Positions 8,823 to 17,182 of a stretch of 64,000 nt of DNA are shown here, in pieces. Source of the stretch: Streptomyces sp. CBMA291 (GTDB taxonomy: Bacteria > Actinomycetota > Actinomycetes > Streptomycetales > Streptomycetaceae); contig NZ_MSJP01000003.1 of assembly GCF_014596525.1 (NCBI RefSeq), positions 26,316 to 90,315 of the forward strand, read 5' to 3'. Below the pieces are notes generated by a model that was not told where the DNA came from, ran no database searches, and was given only the letters and a program-made list of their open reading frames with translations. How positions within the stretch are numbered: position 1 is the first letter of the stretch; each line of letters starts with the position of its first letter. The position numbers and the translations under genes are program-made.

Positions 8823-11474
8823 CTACAGCTCCCCGCGCTTCGTCAGCCAGTTGAAGCAGATCCAGCCCGGCAGCACCGGAAGCCAGAGGGTGAGCAGCCG
8901 GTACAGCAGGACCGCCGGGGTCGCCACCTCCAGGGGCAGGCCCACGGCCACCAGGCCGAAGGTGAGCGCGCCTTCGACCGCGCCGACACCGCCGGGCGTC
9001 GGCGCCGCCGAGCCGAGCGCGTTGCCCGCGAGGAAGACGACCGCCACGCTCGCGTAGCTGACCGTCGCGGTCCCGTGCCCGAACGCCCGGATGGAGGCGT
9101 CCAGACAGAACACGAACGCGGCGGTGAGGAGCAGCATCCCGCCGATGCCGGTGACCAGCTTCACCGGCCGCTGGAGCACGTCCAGCATGCGCGGCACGAC
9201 CCCGGCGAACAGCGACCGCAGCCGGGTCGAGACGAACTTGCGCATGAAGGGGATCGCCGTCACGACGAGCACGAGCACCGCGACCGTCAACAGACCGGCG
9301 ATGACCGTCCTCGACGGGGTGAACGACTGCGTCTTCTCCGTCCCCGTCAGATAGCCGAAGGAGAGCAGCAGCAGGATGTGCGCCCCCAGTCCGAAGAGCT
9401 GCGAGGCGCCGACGCTCGCCACCGCGAGCCCCGGGCGCACCCCCGAGCGCTGGAGGAAGCGCGTGTTCAGGGCGACGCCGCCGACCGCCGCCGGGGCGAC
9501 GATCTTCACGAACGAGCCGGCGACCTGCGCCACCACCGTCCGCCAGAAGCCGACCCGCTCCGGCACGAAACCGAGCAGGCTCATCGCCGCCGCCACATAG
9601 CTGCACGCGGCGAAGAGGACGGCCGCCGCCACCCACCGCCAGTCGGCCTGGCTGATCGTCGACAGCGGCGTCCGGGCGATCTGGGAGAGCAGGAAGTACG
9701 CGGCGACCGCGCCCGCGATCAGACTGACCAGGGTCCGCGGCTTGATCCGTTCGAGCCGTACGGGCTCCACCGGGGCCTGCGGGCGGATCAGCAGCACCTG
9801 CTGCCGGATCTGGGCCAGCAGGTCCTCCTCGCGGGCCTCGTCGAGCGCCTCGTCGAGAGCCTTCTTCTCGGCCTTCTTGTCCGCCTTCTTCTCGGCCTTC
9901 GTATCGGCCCGTACGGGGGTCCCGTCCGGGCCCGCCTCCGCCGCCCGCACCTTGGCCAGCTCCCGCTCGTGCTTGGCCGCCTCGGACGCGGCGAGCACGG
10001 CCTCCCGCTCGCGGGCAGACCGCTCCCGGGCCAGCTTCCGCAGCGTCGCGCGCGTGGAGCGGCTCAGCGCGATCGGCTGGAGCAGCGGCAGACAGTCGGC
10101 GACGGTGTCCGTGCCGAGCCCCGCGACGGCGGCGGAGACCGCCCGCTCGGCCCCGACCCGCAGACCGAGGGTGGTGAGCAGCTGGGCGACGTCCATCCGC
10201 AGGACCAGATCACCCGCCGCGATCTCGCCGCCCCGCAGATCGGTGAGGATCACCCGGCCGGAGCGGTCCACCAGGATGGCGTCCCCGGTGAGCCTGCGGT
10301 GGGCGATCCGGCGCGACTGGAGCGCCCGCACCTGCCGGAAGGCGCCGCGGACCAGCTCGTCGGTGATCTCGGAGTCGTCGAGGGAGTCCAGGCTGCGCCC
10401 GCCGATGTGCTCGTACACGAGCATCACGGCGTCCGGGCCGAGTTCCGAGGTGGCGATCAGCTTCGGCGCGTTCGCCCCGGCGGCGATCGCCGCGTACGCG
10501 AGGAGCGCCTCCTGTTCGAGGGCCTGGCGCAGCGAGACGATCGAGCGGCGGGTGGTGACCGTCCGCAGGGTCAGCCGCCGCCAGGCGCGGTAGAAGAAGC
10601 CGTGCGCCTGCTGTTCCCGGTCGACGACCGTGACGTCGAGCGGGGGGCCGTCCTCCAGGGTCACGATGTACCGGCGTCCCCGGTCACCGTTGTCGGTGGA
10701 GTCCGGTACCCCCTCGGCGCGCAGTGCGGTCACCGGCCGGAAGCCGACCCTGCGCAGTCCGGCGAGGAGGGTCTGTCCGGTGGGCCGGACATTGGGGGAG
10801 CCGACCGCGTACAGAGTGCCGTACGCCACCGTCCAGCCGATCAGGACGGTCAGGATGATCGAGAGGGCGGTGGTGTAGCCGGCCACCAGCATGGTGAACG
10901 CGTCGAGAAGGAGCACCACCCAGAGGGAGACCCGCCAGCGTGGCCTGCGGGCCATCCCCACGGCGGTCATGTAGGCGATCACCGGAGCGAGGTAGTTGTG
11001 CACCGGGTCGGTGAGTCCGCCGCCGGACTGCGGCTGGGTCAGCGCGTCCTGGATGGTGCCGGGTGCCGCCTGGGCCACCCAGAGGTCGGTGGCGAGGGTC
11101 ACACCGTGCGCGAGGACGGCGGCGAGCACTCCGTCCGCGATCCGCAGCCCGTCCCTCTTGATCAGGCGCTCGATGGCGAAGGCGACGGGGACGAGCAGGA
11201 CGGCGATGGAGGAGACCAGACCGGCGATCTTGACGAAGACGTCGGGCGCGCCGACGGCTCCCTTGTTGATGTCCTCCTCAAGGCCCGAGGTCGTCGCGTG
11301 GGCGAACGCGGCGACGGCGATGACCAGGGCGATCGCCAGCAGACCGGCCAGCAGCCGCATCAGGTCGGAGGGCCGGTGGACGCGGGCGGCGAGCAGCGGT
11401 TCGTCTCCGGAGACCCGCTCGGGCACGTCGGACCGGTCCTCCCCCGGAGGCTGAGTGTCCTGGCCCATCACCAT
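8823..11474 (-). CDS. Kinase-like / MprF-type flippase-domain membrane protein
   Basis: Membrane protein of about 883 residues with three parts. The N-terminal 210 residues carry about six helices (LMRLLAGLLAIALVIAVAAF first). The middle, about 215-500, resembles an aminoglycoside-phosphotransferase or RIO-kinase fold, but the catalytic loop reads HRRLTGDAILVD and the metal-binding motif LTDLRGG, so activity is doubtful. A charged Ala/Lys/Glu coiled-coil-like linker follows (KAEKKADKKAEKK). The C-terminal 310 residues are an UPF0104/lysylphosphatidylglycerol-synthase transmembrane domain ending with the conserved PTPGGVGAVEG motif of lipid flippases. The family is common and uncharacterised in Streptomyces; a role in envelope lipid transport is inference. 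The start at 11474 (AGAGACGG upstream) is uncertain; 11468 is possible. Confidence 0.75.
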   Translation of the reverse strand: MVMGQDTQPPGEDRSDVPERVSGDEPLLAARVHRPSDLMRLLAGLLAIALVIAVAAFAHATTSGLEEDINKGAVGAPDVFVKIAGLVSSIAVLLVPVAFAIERLIKRDGLRIADGVLAAVLAHGVTLATDLWVAQAAPGTIQDALTQPQSGGGLTDPVHNYLAPVIAYMTAVGMARRPRWRVSLWVVLLLDAFTMLVAGYTTALSIILTVLIGWTVAYGTLYAVGSPNVRPTGQTLLAGLRRVGFRPVTALRAEGVPDSTDNGDRGRRYIVTLEDGPPLDVTVVDREQQAHGFFYRAWRRLTLRTVTTRRSIVSLRQALEQEALLAYAAIAAGANAPKLIATSELGPDAVMLVYEHIGGRSLDSLDDSEITDELVRGAFRQVRALQSRRIAHRRLTGDAILVDRSGRVILTDLRGGEIAAGDLVLRMDVAQLLTTLGLRVGAERAVSAAVAGLGTDTVADCLPLLQPIALSRSTRATLRKLARERSAREREAVLAASEAAKHERELAKVRAAEAGPDGTPVRADTKAEKKADKKAEKKALDEALDEAREEDLLAQIRQQVLLIRPQAPVEPVRLERIKPRTLVSLIAGAVAAYFLLSQIARTPLSTISQADWRWVAAAVLFAACSYVAAAMSLLGFVPERVGFWRTVVAQVAGSFVKIVAPAAVGGVALNTRFLQRSGVRPGLAVASVGASQLFGLGAHILLLLSFGYLTGTEKTQSFTPSRTVIAGLLTVAVLVLVVTAIPFMRKFVSTRLRSLFAGVVPRMLDVLQRPVKLVTGIGGMLLLTAAFVFCLDASIRAFGHGTATVSYASVAVVFLAGNALGSAAPTPGGVGAVEGALTFGLVAVGLPLEVATPAVLLYRLLTLWLPVLPGWICFNWLTKRGEL

Positions 11475-11513
11475 GTCCGTCTCTGCATGTGTGTTCTGTC
11501 GATCTCGTTCATC

Positions 11514-11535
11514 CGTGCCCGCGCGCGCGGGCACG
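11514..11535. repeat. 22-bp perfect palindrome in the 5' region of the flippase-like gene
   Basis: An 11-bp arm beginning CGTGCCC meets its exact complement without a loop. It sits 40 nt upstream of the flippase-like gene and could be an operator; its extreme G+C content also allows chance formation. Confidence 0.5.
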
Positions 11536-11648
11536 CGGTCTCGTATTCGTCGCTCTTGATCTCGTATCACCAGTCACCGCCCGCACGATGGTGGCATGAA
11601 GAACCGCCACACGGAGGCATCAGGGCCATGTCGGTGCGGTGAGGCAGG

Positions 11649-12014
11649 ATGGGGCGGATGAGCATGGAGGAGCCGATGGGGGAGACCGGGGAACTGCCCG
11701 AGTACGCGGAACGGGTGCTCGACGTCGCCGACGGCATCCCGCCCGGCCGGGTGATGACCTACGGGGACATCGCCGAGTGGCTGGGCGAGGGAGGACCCCG
11801 CCAGGTGGGCCGGGTCATGGCCCTGTACGGCGGTACGGCGCCCTGGTGGCGGGTGGTCCGCGCCGACGGCACCCTCCTTCCCGGCAGCGAATCGCGGGCC
11901 CTCGGCCACTACCGCGAGGAGGGCACCCCGCTGCGCCAGTCCGGTCCGGCGGCCGAGGGCCATGTGCCGAGGGTCGACATGCGACGGGCCCGCTGGGACG
12001 GAACTCACACCTGA
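11649..12014 (+). CDS. Alkyltransferase-like (ATL) protein
   Basis: Small DNA-damage protein of 121 residues from the methylated-DNA-cysteine methyltransferase fold. The helix-turn-helix region (RVMTYGDIAEWLG) and the following segment are conserved, but the active-site PCHR is PWWR here (Pro65-Trp66-Trp67-Arg68), so the alkyl-accepting cysteine is replaced by tryptophan. That is the hallmark of ATL proteins, which bind O6-alkylguanine and hand it to nucleotide excision repair rather than repair it directly. Starts at 11661 or 11676 are also possible because the upstream ribosome site is weak. It lies just before the AdnA/AdnB-type helicase genes, an arrangement also known in mycobacteria. 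Confidence 0.85.
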   Translation: MGRMSMEEPMGETGELPEYAERVLDVADGIPPGRVMTYGDIAEWLGEGGPRQVGRVMALYGGTAPWWRVVRADGTLLPGSESRALGHYREEGTPLRQSGPAAEGHVPRVDMRRARWDGTHT

Positions 12015-12319
12015 GGGACGCGCGCGGAGCACGGCCCGACGGCCCGGACCCGGGGAGGCGGACCGGAGACACCGTGCGGCGGGGCCCCGGAGCCCGACGG
12101 AGAGACACGGACCACGCCTCGGCCGCGGCCCGTTTCGCGTAACGTCGGAGGTCGCGTCCTCCGGGACGGCGTCCGTGCCTCCCGGGCCGGACCGCACCGC
12201 CGAAGCGGGCCCTGCGTCCCCCCGGACGGGCCGTACGCCCGCGTGGTCGGGCCGTACGCCCGCCACGGCGGACGGCCGCATCACCCGCACCACCACACCC
12301 ACCAGGACCGGCGACCCAC
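12015..12319. other. Intergenic region, no gene seen
   Basis: About 305 nt between the ATL gene and the first helicase. A 15-bp direct repeat (GGGCCGTACGCCCGC at 12228 and 12249) is the only structure noticed. The helicase promoter is probably here. Confidence 0.5.
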
Positions 12320-15300
12320 GTGAGTACCTCCTCCACCACCCGGCGTGTGCCGCCGTACCAGGGACAGCCGCACCCGGGAACGGGACGGCAGCGGACCCCG
12401 GGCGCGTACCGACTGGTGCGCACCACGCCGGCCCCGATGGATCCCCCTCAGCTGGACGCAGCCCAACGGGAAGTGGTTGAGCACACCACGGGACCGCTCC
12501 TCGTCCTCGCCGGACCCGGCACCGGCAAGACGACCACCCTGGTCGAAGCCGTCGCCACCCGCGTGGAACGGGGCGCCGACCCCGAACGCCTCCTCGTCCT
12601 CACCTTCAGCCGCAAGGCCGCCGTCGAACTCCGCGACCGCATGGCCACCCGGCTCGGCGGCCGCCGCCCCCCGCAGGCCACCACCTTCCACTCGTACTGC
12701 TACGCCCTGATCCGCGCCCACCAGGACGCCGAACTCTTCGCCGAGCCGCTCCGGCTGCTCTCCGGACCCGAGCAGGACCTCGCCGTCCGCGAACTGCTCG
12801 CCGGTCACATCGACCTCGGCAAGGCCGGACTCGGCAGCATCCGCTGGCCCGACGAACTGCGCGCCTGCCTCACCACCCGGGGCTTCGCCGACGAGGTCCG
12901 CGCCGTCCTCGCCCGCTCCCGTGAACTGGGCCTCGGCCCCGACGCCCTCGCCCGCTTCGCCGACCGCGTCGGCCGCCCCGACTGGAAGGCCGCCGCGGGC
13001 TTCCTCGCCGAGTACCTCGACGTCCTCGACCTCCAGGGCGTCCTCGACTACACCGAACTGGTCCACCGCGCCGTCCTGCTCGCCGGGACCGTCACCCTGC
13101 CCGCGTACGACGCCGTCTACGTCGACGAGTACCAGGACACCGACCCGGCCCAGGTCCGGCTGCTGCACGCGCTCGCGGGCGCGGGACCGCGCACGGTCGT
13201 CGCCTTCGGCGACCCGGACCAGTCCATCTACGCCTTCCGGGGCGCCGACGTGAACGGCATCCTCGACTTCCCCGAGACCTTCGGCGGCGCCGACGTACGC
13301 GTCCTGCGCACCGGCCGTCGCTCCGGCGCGGGACTGCTCGGCGCCACCCGGCAGCTCGCCCGGCGGATGCCGATGCACCGGCTCCCCGCCGACAAGGTCC
13401 GCGCCCACCGCGAACTGACCCCGAACCGGGACGGGGGCCGGGCCGAGGCCTACACCTACCCCACGGCCTCCGCCGAGGCCGAGAACATCGCCGACCTGCT
13501 CCGCCGCGCCCACCTGGAGGACGGCGTCCCCTGGCAGGACATGGGCGTCCTCACCCGCTCCGCCGCCGCCCTCCCTCCCCTGCGCCGCGCCCTCACCTCG
13601 GCGGGCGTCCCGGTGGAGACGGACGCGGCGGACACCCCCCTGCGCCACGAACCGGCCGTGGCGCCCCTGCTGCTGGCGCTGAGGGCGGTGGCGGGCGTGT
13701 CCGGGACGGCGGCCGTCCCCTCGGCCGTCCCCTCGGCGGTGCCTGCGGGGGCGGGGGGCGCGGGTTCCCCCGACGCGGGCCCGGTTCCTGCTGCGGGCCC
13801 TGTCCCCGCTTCGGGCTCCGCCTCGGACACGGGCTCCGCCTCGGATACGGGCTCCGCCTCCGTCGACAGCCCTACCCCTGCCGACAGCCCTACCCCTGCC
13901 GACGGCACCGCCCCCGCCGGATGGCTCCCCGTGGAGACCGCCCTCGAACTGCTCGCCTCGCCGCTCGCCGGGGTCGACCCGGCCGATCTGCGGCGGCTCG
14001 GGCGGGCGCTCAGGGACGAGGAGCGGGCCGGGGGGAACAAGGTCCCGCCGCCCTCCGACGTGCTGCTCGCCCGCGCCCTCGCCGAACCCGAGCGGCTCGT
14101 CGCGCACGAATCCGGCTACGCGCGCGGGGCCCAGCGCCTGGGCGACCTGCTGCGCCGCACCCGTACCCTCCTCGCCGACGGAGGCACCGCCGAGGAAGCC
14201 CTGTGGGTGCTGTGGAGCAACACCGGCTGGCCCGGCCGGCTCGAACGTGCCGCGCTCCGCGGCGGCCCCGCCGGACGCAACGCCGACCGCGACCTCGACG
14301 CCGTCTGCGCCCTCTTCGAGACCGCCGCCCGCGCCGAGGAGCGCGTCGGCGGCCGAGGCGTCCTCAACTTCCTCGAAGAACTCGACGCCCAGGACATCGC
14401 CGCCGACACCCTCACCCGCCGCCACACCCGCCCCGACGCCGTCCGGCTGATGACCGCCCACCGCTCCAAGGGCCTCGAATGGGGCCTCGTCGTCATCGCC
14501 GGGGTGCAGGAGGGCAGCTGGCCCGACCTGCGCCGCCGGGGCTCCCTCCTGGAGGCCGACCGCATCGGCCGGGACGGACTCGCCGAGCCCCTCACCCCCG
14601 GCGCCCTCCTCGCCGAGGAACGCCGGCTCTTCTACGTCGCCGCCACCCGCGCCCGCGACCGGCTCGTCGTCACCGCCGTGAAGGCCGCCGCCGAGGACGG
14701 CGACCAGCCGTCCCGGTTCCTCACCGAACTCGGCGAGGAACCGAAGGACGTCCCCGGCCGCCCCCGCCGCCCCCTCGCCGTCTCCGCCCTCGTCGCCGAG
14801 CTGCGCGCCACCACCGTCGACCCGGCGGCCTCGCCCCCCCTCCGCGAGGCCGCCGCCACCCGCCTCGCCGAGCTGGCCGCCCTCGCCGACGAGGACGGCC
14901 AGCCCCTGGTCCCTGCGGCGCACCCGGACCGCTGGTGGGGCCTGTCCGAGCCGACCCGCGCCCCGGCGCCGCTGCGCGACCGCGACCTGCCGGTGGCCCT
15001 CTCGCCCAGCTCCCTGGAGAACCTGGTCACCACCTGCTCCCTCCAGTGGTTCCTGGGCCGCGAGGTCAAGGCCGACGCCCCCGCCACGGCCGCCCAGGGC
15101 TTCGGCAACGTCGTCCACGTCCTCGCCGACGAGGTGGCCTCCGGCCGCACCCCCGCCGACCTCGACGTCCTCATGGCCCGGCTCGACTCCGTCTGGGACG
15201 CCCTCGCCTTCGACGCGCCCTGGAAGTCCGCCCAGGAGAAGGCGCACGCCCGCGCGGCCCTGGAACGCTTCCTGAACTGGCACGTCATGGACCGGGGCGG

Positions 15301-15793
15301 CCGCGCCCCCGCCGCCTCCGAGCACGGCTTCGACGTGACCCTGGAGGCGGGGGAGTACGAGGTCCGCATCCGGGGTTCCATGGACCGCGTCGAGACCGAC
15401 GAGCAGGGCCGCGCGTACGTCGTCGACTTCAAGACCGGCAAGTCCGCCCCCACCCGCGACGAGGTCGCCCGCCACCCGCAGCTCGCCGTCTACCAGCTCG
15501 CCGTCCGCGAGGGCGCCCTCGACGAGGTCTTCGACGGGCGCAGGCCCGAGCCGGGCGGCGCCGAACTCGTCCAGCTCCGCCAGGGCGCCACGAAGAAGGA
15601 GGGCGGCGACGCCCTGCCCAAGGTCCAGGCACAGGAAGCGCTCGCCGGGGAGTGGGTCGGCGAACTGCTCGCCCACGCGGCGGGCCGGGTCCTCGACGAA
15701 CGCTTCACCCCCACCACCGGCCAGCACTGCACGACCTGCTCCTTCCGCGCCTCGTGCAGCGCCCGCCCGGAGGGCCGCCAGGTCGTCGACTGA
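12320..15793 (+). CDS. adnA: UvrD/RecB-type helicase-nuclease, AdnA-like, with Fe-S cysteines
   Basis: Helicase-nuclease of 1157 residues for processing double-strand breaks. The SF1A motor has Walker A GPGTGKTT (residues 65-72), Walker B DEYQD (269-273) and the late motif VAATRARDRL. A RecB-family nuclease follows with VVDFKTGKS (Asp1036, Lys1038). Cys906, Cys1137, Cys1140 and Cys1146 match the split four-cysteine pattern of the iron-sulphur clusters in AddB-type nucleases. A Ser/Thr/Pro/Ala-rich insertion with repeats lies near residues 455-535. The GTG start matches the conserved N-terminus of Streptomyces homologues as I recall them. With the next helicase it should form the AdnAB heterodimer; assignment to the A subunit rests on the mycobacterial gene order. 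Confidence 0.8.
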   Translation: MSTSSTTRRVPPYQGQPHPGTGRQRTPGAYRLVRTTPAPMDPPQLDAAQREVVEHTTGPLLVLAGPGTGKTTTLVEAVATRVERGADPERLLVLTFSRKAAVELRDRMATRLGGRRPPQATTFHSYCYALIRAHQDAELFAEPLRLLSGPEQDLAVRELLAGHIDLGKAGLGSIRWPDELRACLTTRGFADEVRAVLARSRELGLGPDALARFADRVGRPDWKAAAGFLAEYLDVLDLQGVLDYTELVHRAVLLAGTVTLPAYDAVYVDEYQDTDPAQVRLLHALAGAGPRTVVAFGDPDQSIYAFRGADVNGILDFPETFGGADVRVLRTGRRSGAGLLGATRQLARRMPMHRLPADKVRAHRELTPNRDGGRAEAYTYPTASAEAENIADLLRRAHLEDGVPWQDMGVLTRSAAALPPLRRALTSAGVPVETDAADTPLRHEPAVAPLLLALRAVAGVSGTAAVPSAVPSAVPAGAGGAGSPDAGPVPAAGPVPASGSASDTGSASDTGSASVDSPTPADSPTPADGTAPAGWLPVETALELLASPLAGVDPADLRRLGRALRDEERAGGNKVPPPSDVLLARALAEPERLVAHESGYARGAQRLGDLLRRTRTLLADGGTAEEALWVLWSNTGWPGRLERAALRGGPAGRNADRDLDAVCALFETAARAEERVGGRGVLNFLEELDAQDIAADTLTRRHTRPDAVRLMTAHRSKGLEWGLVVIAGVQEGSWPDLRRRGSLLEADRIGRDGLAEPLTPGALLAEERRLFYVAATRARDRLVVTAVKAAAEDGDQPSRFLTELGEEPKDVPGRPRRPLAVSALVAELRATTVDPAASPPLREAAATRLAELAALADEDGQPLVPAAHPDRWWGLSEPTRAPAPLRDRDLPVALSPSSLENLVTTCSLQWFLGREVKADAPATAAQGFGNVVHVLADEVASGRTPADLDVLMARLDSVWDALAFDAPWKSAQEKAHARAALERFLNWHVMDRGGRAPAASEHGFDVTLEAGEYEVRIRGSMDRVETDEQGRAYVVDFKTGKSAPTRDEVARHPQLAVYQLAVREGALDEVFDGRRPEPGGAELVQLRQGATKKEGGDALPKVQAQEALAGEWVGELLAHAAGRVLDERFTPTTGQHCTTCSFRASCSARPEGRQVVD

Positions 15794-15797
15794 CCGG

Positions 15798-15858
15798 GGT
15801 TGCCGGCTGGTCCCGTCGTCTGCTGTCCCGGGTTGTCGAATGGTTCCGTCGTCGGCTG
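15798..15858. repeat. Two imperfect 28-bp direct repeats, period 33
   Basis: GGTTGCCGGCTGGTCCCGTC at 15798 recurs with four or five changes at 15831. The repeat lies just past the stop of the AdnA-like gene. No function evident. Confidence 0.6.
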
Positions 15859-15984
15859 GCCCGGGGCGTCGGGCGGCCTGGGGGAGGGACCCCGGCAGCG
15901 AGGGGGCCCGGCGACAGGGGACCCCGGCGGCGAGGGCTCCGCTCCCGCGCGTCCCCGGGCCCGCCCTCGCGCACGTACTCCCGC

Positions 15985-16220
15985 CCCCTGCGGGCGGACA
16001 CGTCCACGCGCGCGTACCCCCGGGTTCCCCCGTGAGGCCGGGGCACGCACGCGTACCCCCGGATTTCCGCCGGGGACACGTCCACGCGCGCGTACTGCCG
16101 GATTTCCGCCGTGAGGCTGGCCCACGCACGCGTACCCCCGGACCTTCCCCGCGAGGCCCAGCCCGCGCGGTCGTGAGAGCCCGCCCCCCCGCGCGTACCC
16201 CCGGTGGAGTCGCGCGTACG
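15985..16220. repeat. Degenerate GCGCGTAC-cored tandem repeats
   Basis: At least six copies of a core GCGCGTAC or ACGCGTAC followed by CCCCGG, spaced about 25-50 nt, with flanks such as ATTTCCGCC and GTGAGGC repeated. Together with the repeat before it this fills the 482-nt gap (15794-16275) between the AdnA-like gene and the secreted protein gene; no coding sequence is supported there. Confidence 0.6.
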
Positions 16221-16275
16221 CCCGCCCGGGGTGACCCTGGTGGACAAGGCTCGGGGAAACCGCGAGGAGGCTCGC

Positions 16276-17091
16276 ATGGTGTCCCACCGAAAGCTCCGCG
16301 CCGCCGCCGTCGTCTGTGCCGTCGTCGTCGTGGCGGGTCCCGCCCCCGTGGCCGCGTGGGCTGCCCCGGCCACGGCTCCGGCCACCGCTCCGGTCGCCGC
16401 GCCGACGGCCCCGGCACCGTCGCCCGACCCGTTCGCCGGGCTCACCGCCGGCCAGATCGCCGATCGGGCGATCGCCGCGACCCGGTCGGCGACCTCGCTG
16501 CGCATGGCGGGCCGGGTGGTCACGGGCGGGCAGCCGCTCGACATCGACTTCGCGATCGACGGGCGCGGGCAGTGCGACGGCACGATGCGGATCAAGGGCG
16601 GTCTCGCCGAACTCCGCAGGACCGACGGGGCCACCTACCTGAAGGGCGACGAGGGCTTCTGGCACGCCTCCATGGCCTCCCAGGGCATGTCCCCGGCCCA
16701 GATCGCCGCCACCGTCGAACTGGTCAAGGGCCGCTGGCTGAAGATCACCCCCGGGCAGGCGGGCAGCGGCGACCTCGGCGGCGTCTGCGACCTGAGCGCC
16801 CTCCTCGGCGGCGGCACGGCACAGCGCCGCGCCCTGACCCGGGGCCCCGACACCGAGGTCGGCGGCGTCCCCGCCGCGACCCTCGTGGCGCGGGGGCAGG
16901 GCGGTACGACCACCACCCTCTCCGTCGCCCTGGAAGGCAGGCCGTACCTCCTGAGGATGACGAAGACGGGCGGCGGATCCCCCGGGACCCTGGTCTTCTC
17001 CGCGTACGGCAAGCCCGTCCACGTGGCCGTCCCGCCCGCCTCCCAGACCGTGGACCTGGCCCGGCTGGAGCAGGGAGCCACGCCCGCCTGA
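16276..17091 (+). CDS. Secreted protein, possibly LppX/LprG-fold
   Basis: Exported protein of 271 residues. The N-terminus KLRAAAVVCAVVVVAGPA is a Sec-type signal followed by an Ala/Pro/Thr-rich linker (ATAPATAPVAAPTAPAP); there is no lipobox cysteine. The mature part (TAGQIADRAIAATRSATSLR, later GGLAELRRTDGATYLKGDEGFW) resembles the LppX_LprAFG fold of actinobacterial lipid-binding lipoproteins, but that call is by eye. The start at 16276 follows GAGGAGG with good spacing. It is inserted between the two helicase-nuclease genes, which are adjacent in mycobacteria, so it probably has a separate function. Confidence 0.7.
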   Translation: MVSHRKLRAAAVVCAVVVVAGPAPVAAWAAPATAPATAPVAAPTAPAPSPDPFAGLTAGQIADRAIAATRSATSLRMAGRVVTGGQPLDIDFAIDGRGQCDGTMRIKGGLAELRRTDGATYLKGDEGFWHASMASQGMSPAQIAATVELVKGRWLKITPGQAGSGDLGGVCDLSALLGGGTAQRRALTRGPDTEVGGVPAATLVARGQGGTTTTLSVALEGRPYLLRMTKTGGGSPGTLVFSAYGKPVHVAVPPASQTVDLARLEQGATPA

Positions 17092-17182
17092 CACCGCGGG
17101 ACCGGCCGGGGCGGCGGCATAGGACCAGCCGCCGGGCCCCGGCCGGGCCGCGTTGTCGGAGGTCCGCGTTAGCCTCTTTGGA

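Noticed and set aside
5479..11642. Long Arg/Pro-rich frames in other phases of the SARP gene and the flippase-like gene
   Set aside because: Shadow frames of clear genes; no start site, no domain.
16204..16275. Earlier ATG for the secreted protein at 16204
   Set aside because: It would put 24 charged residues before the signal peptide; the ATG at 16276 has GAGGAGG and starts the signal directly.
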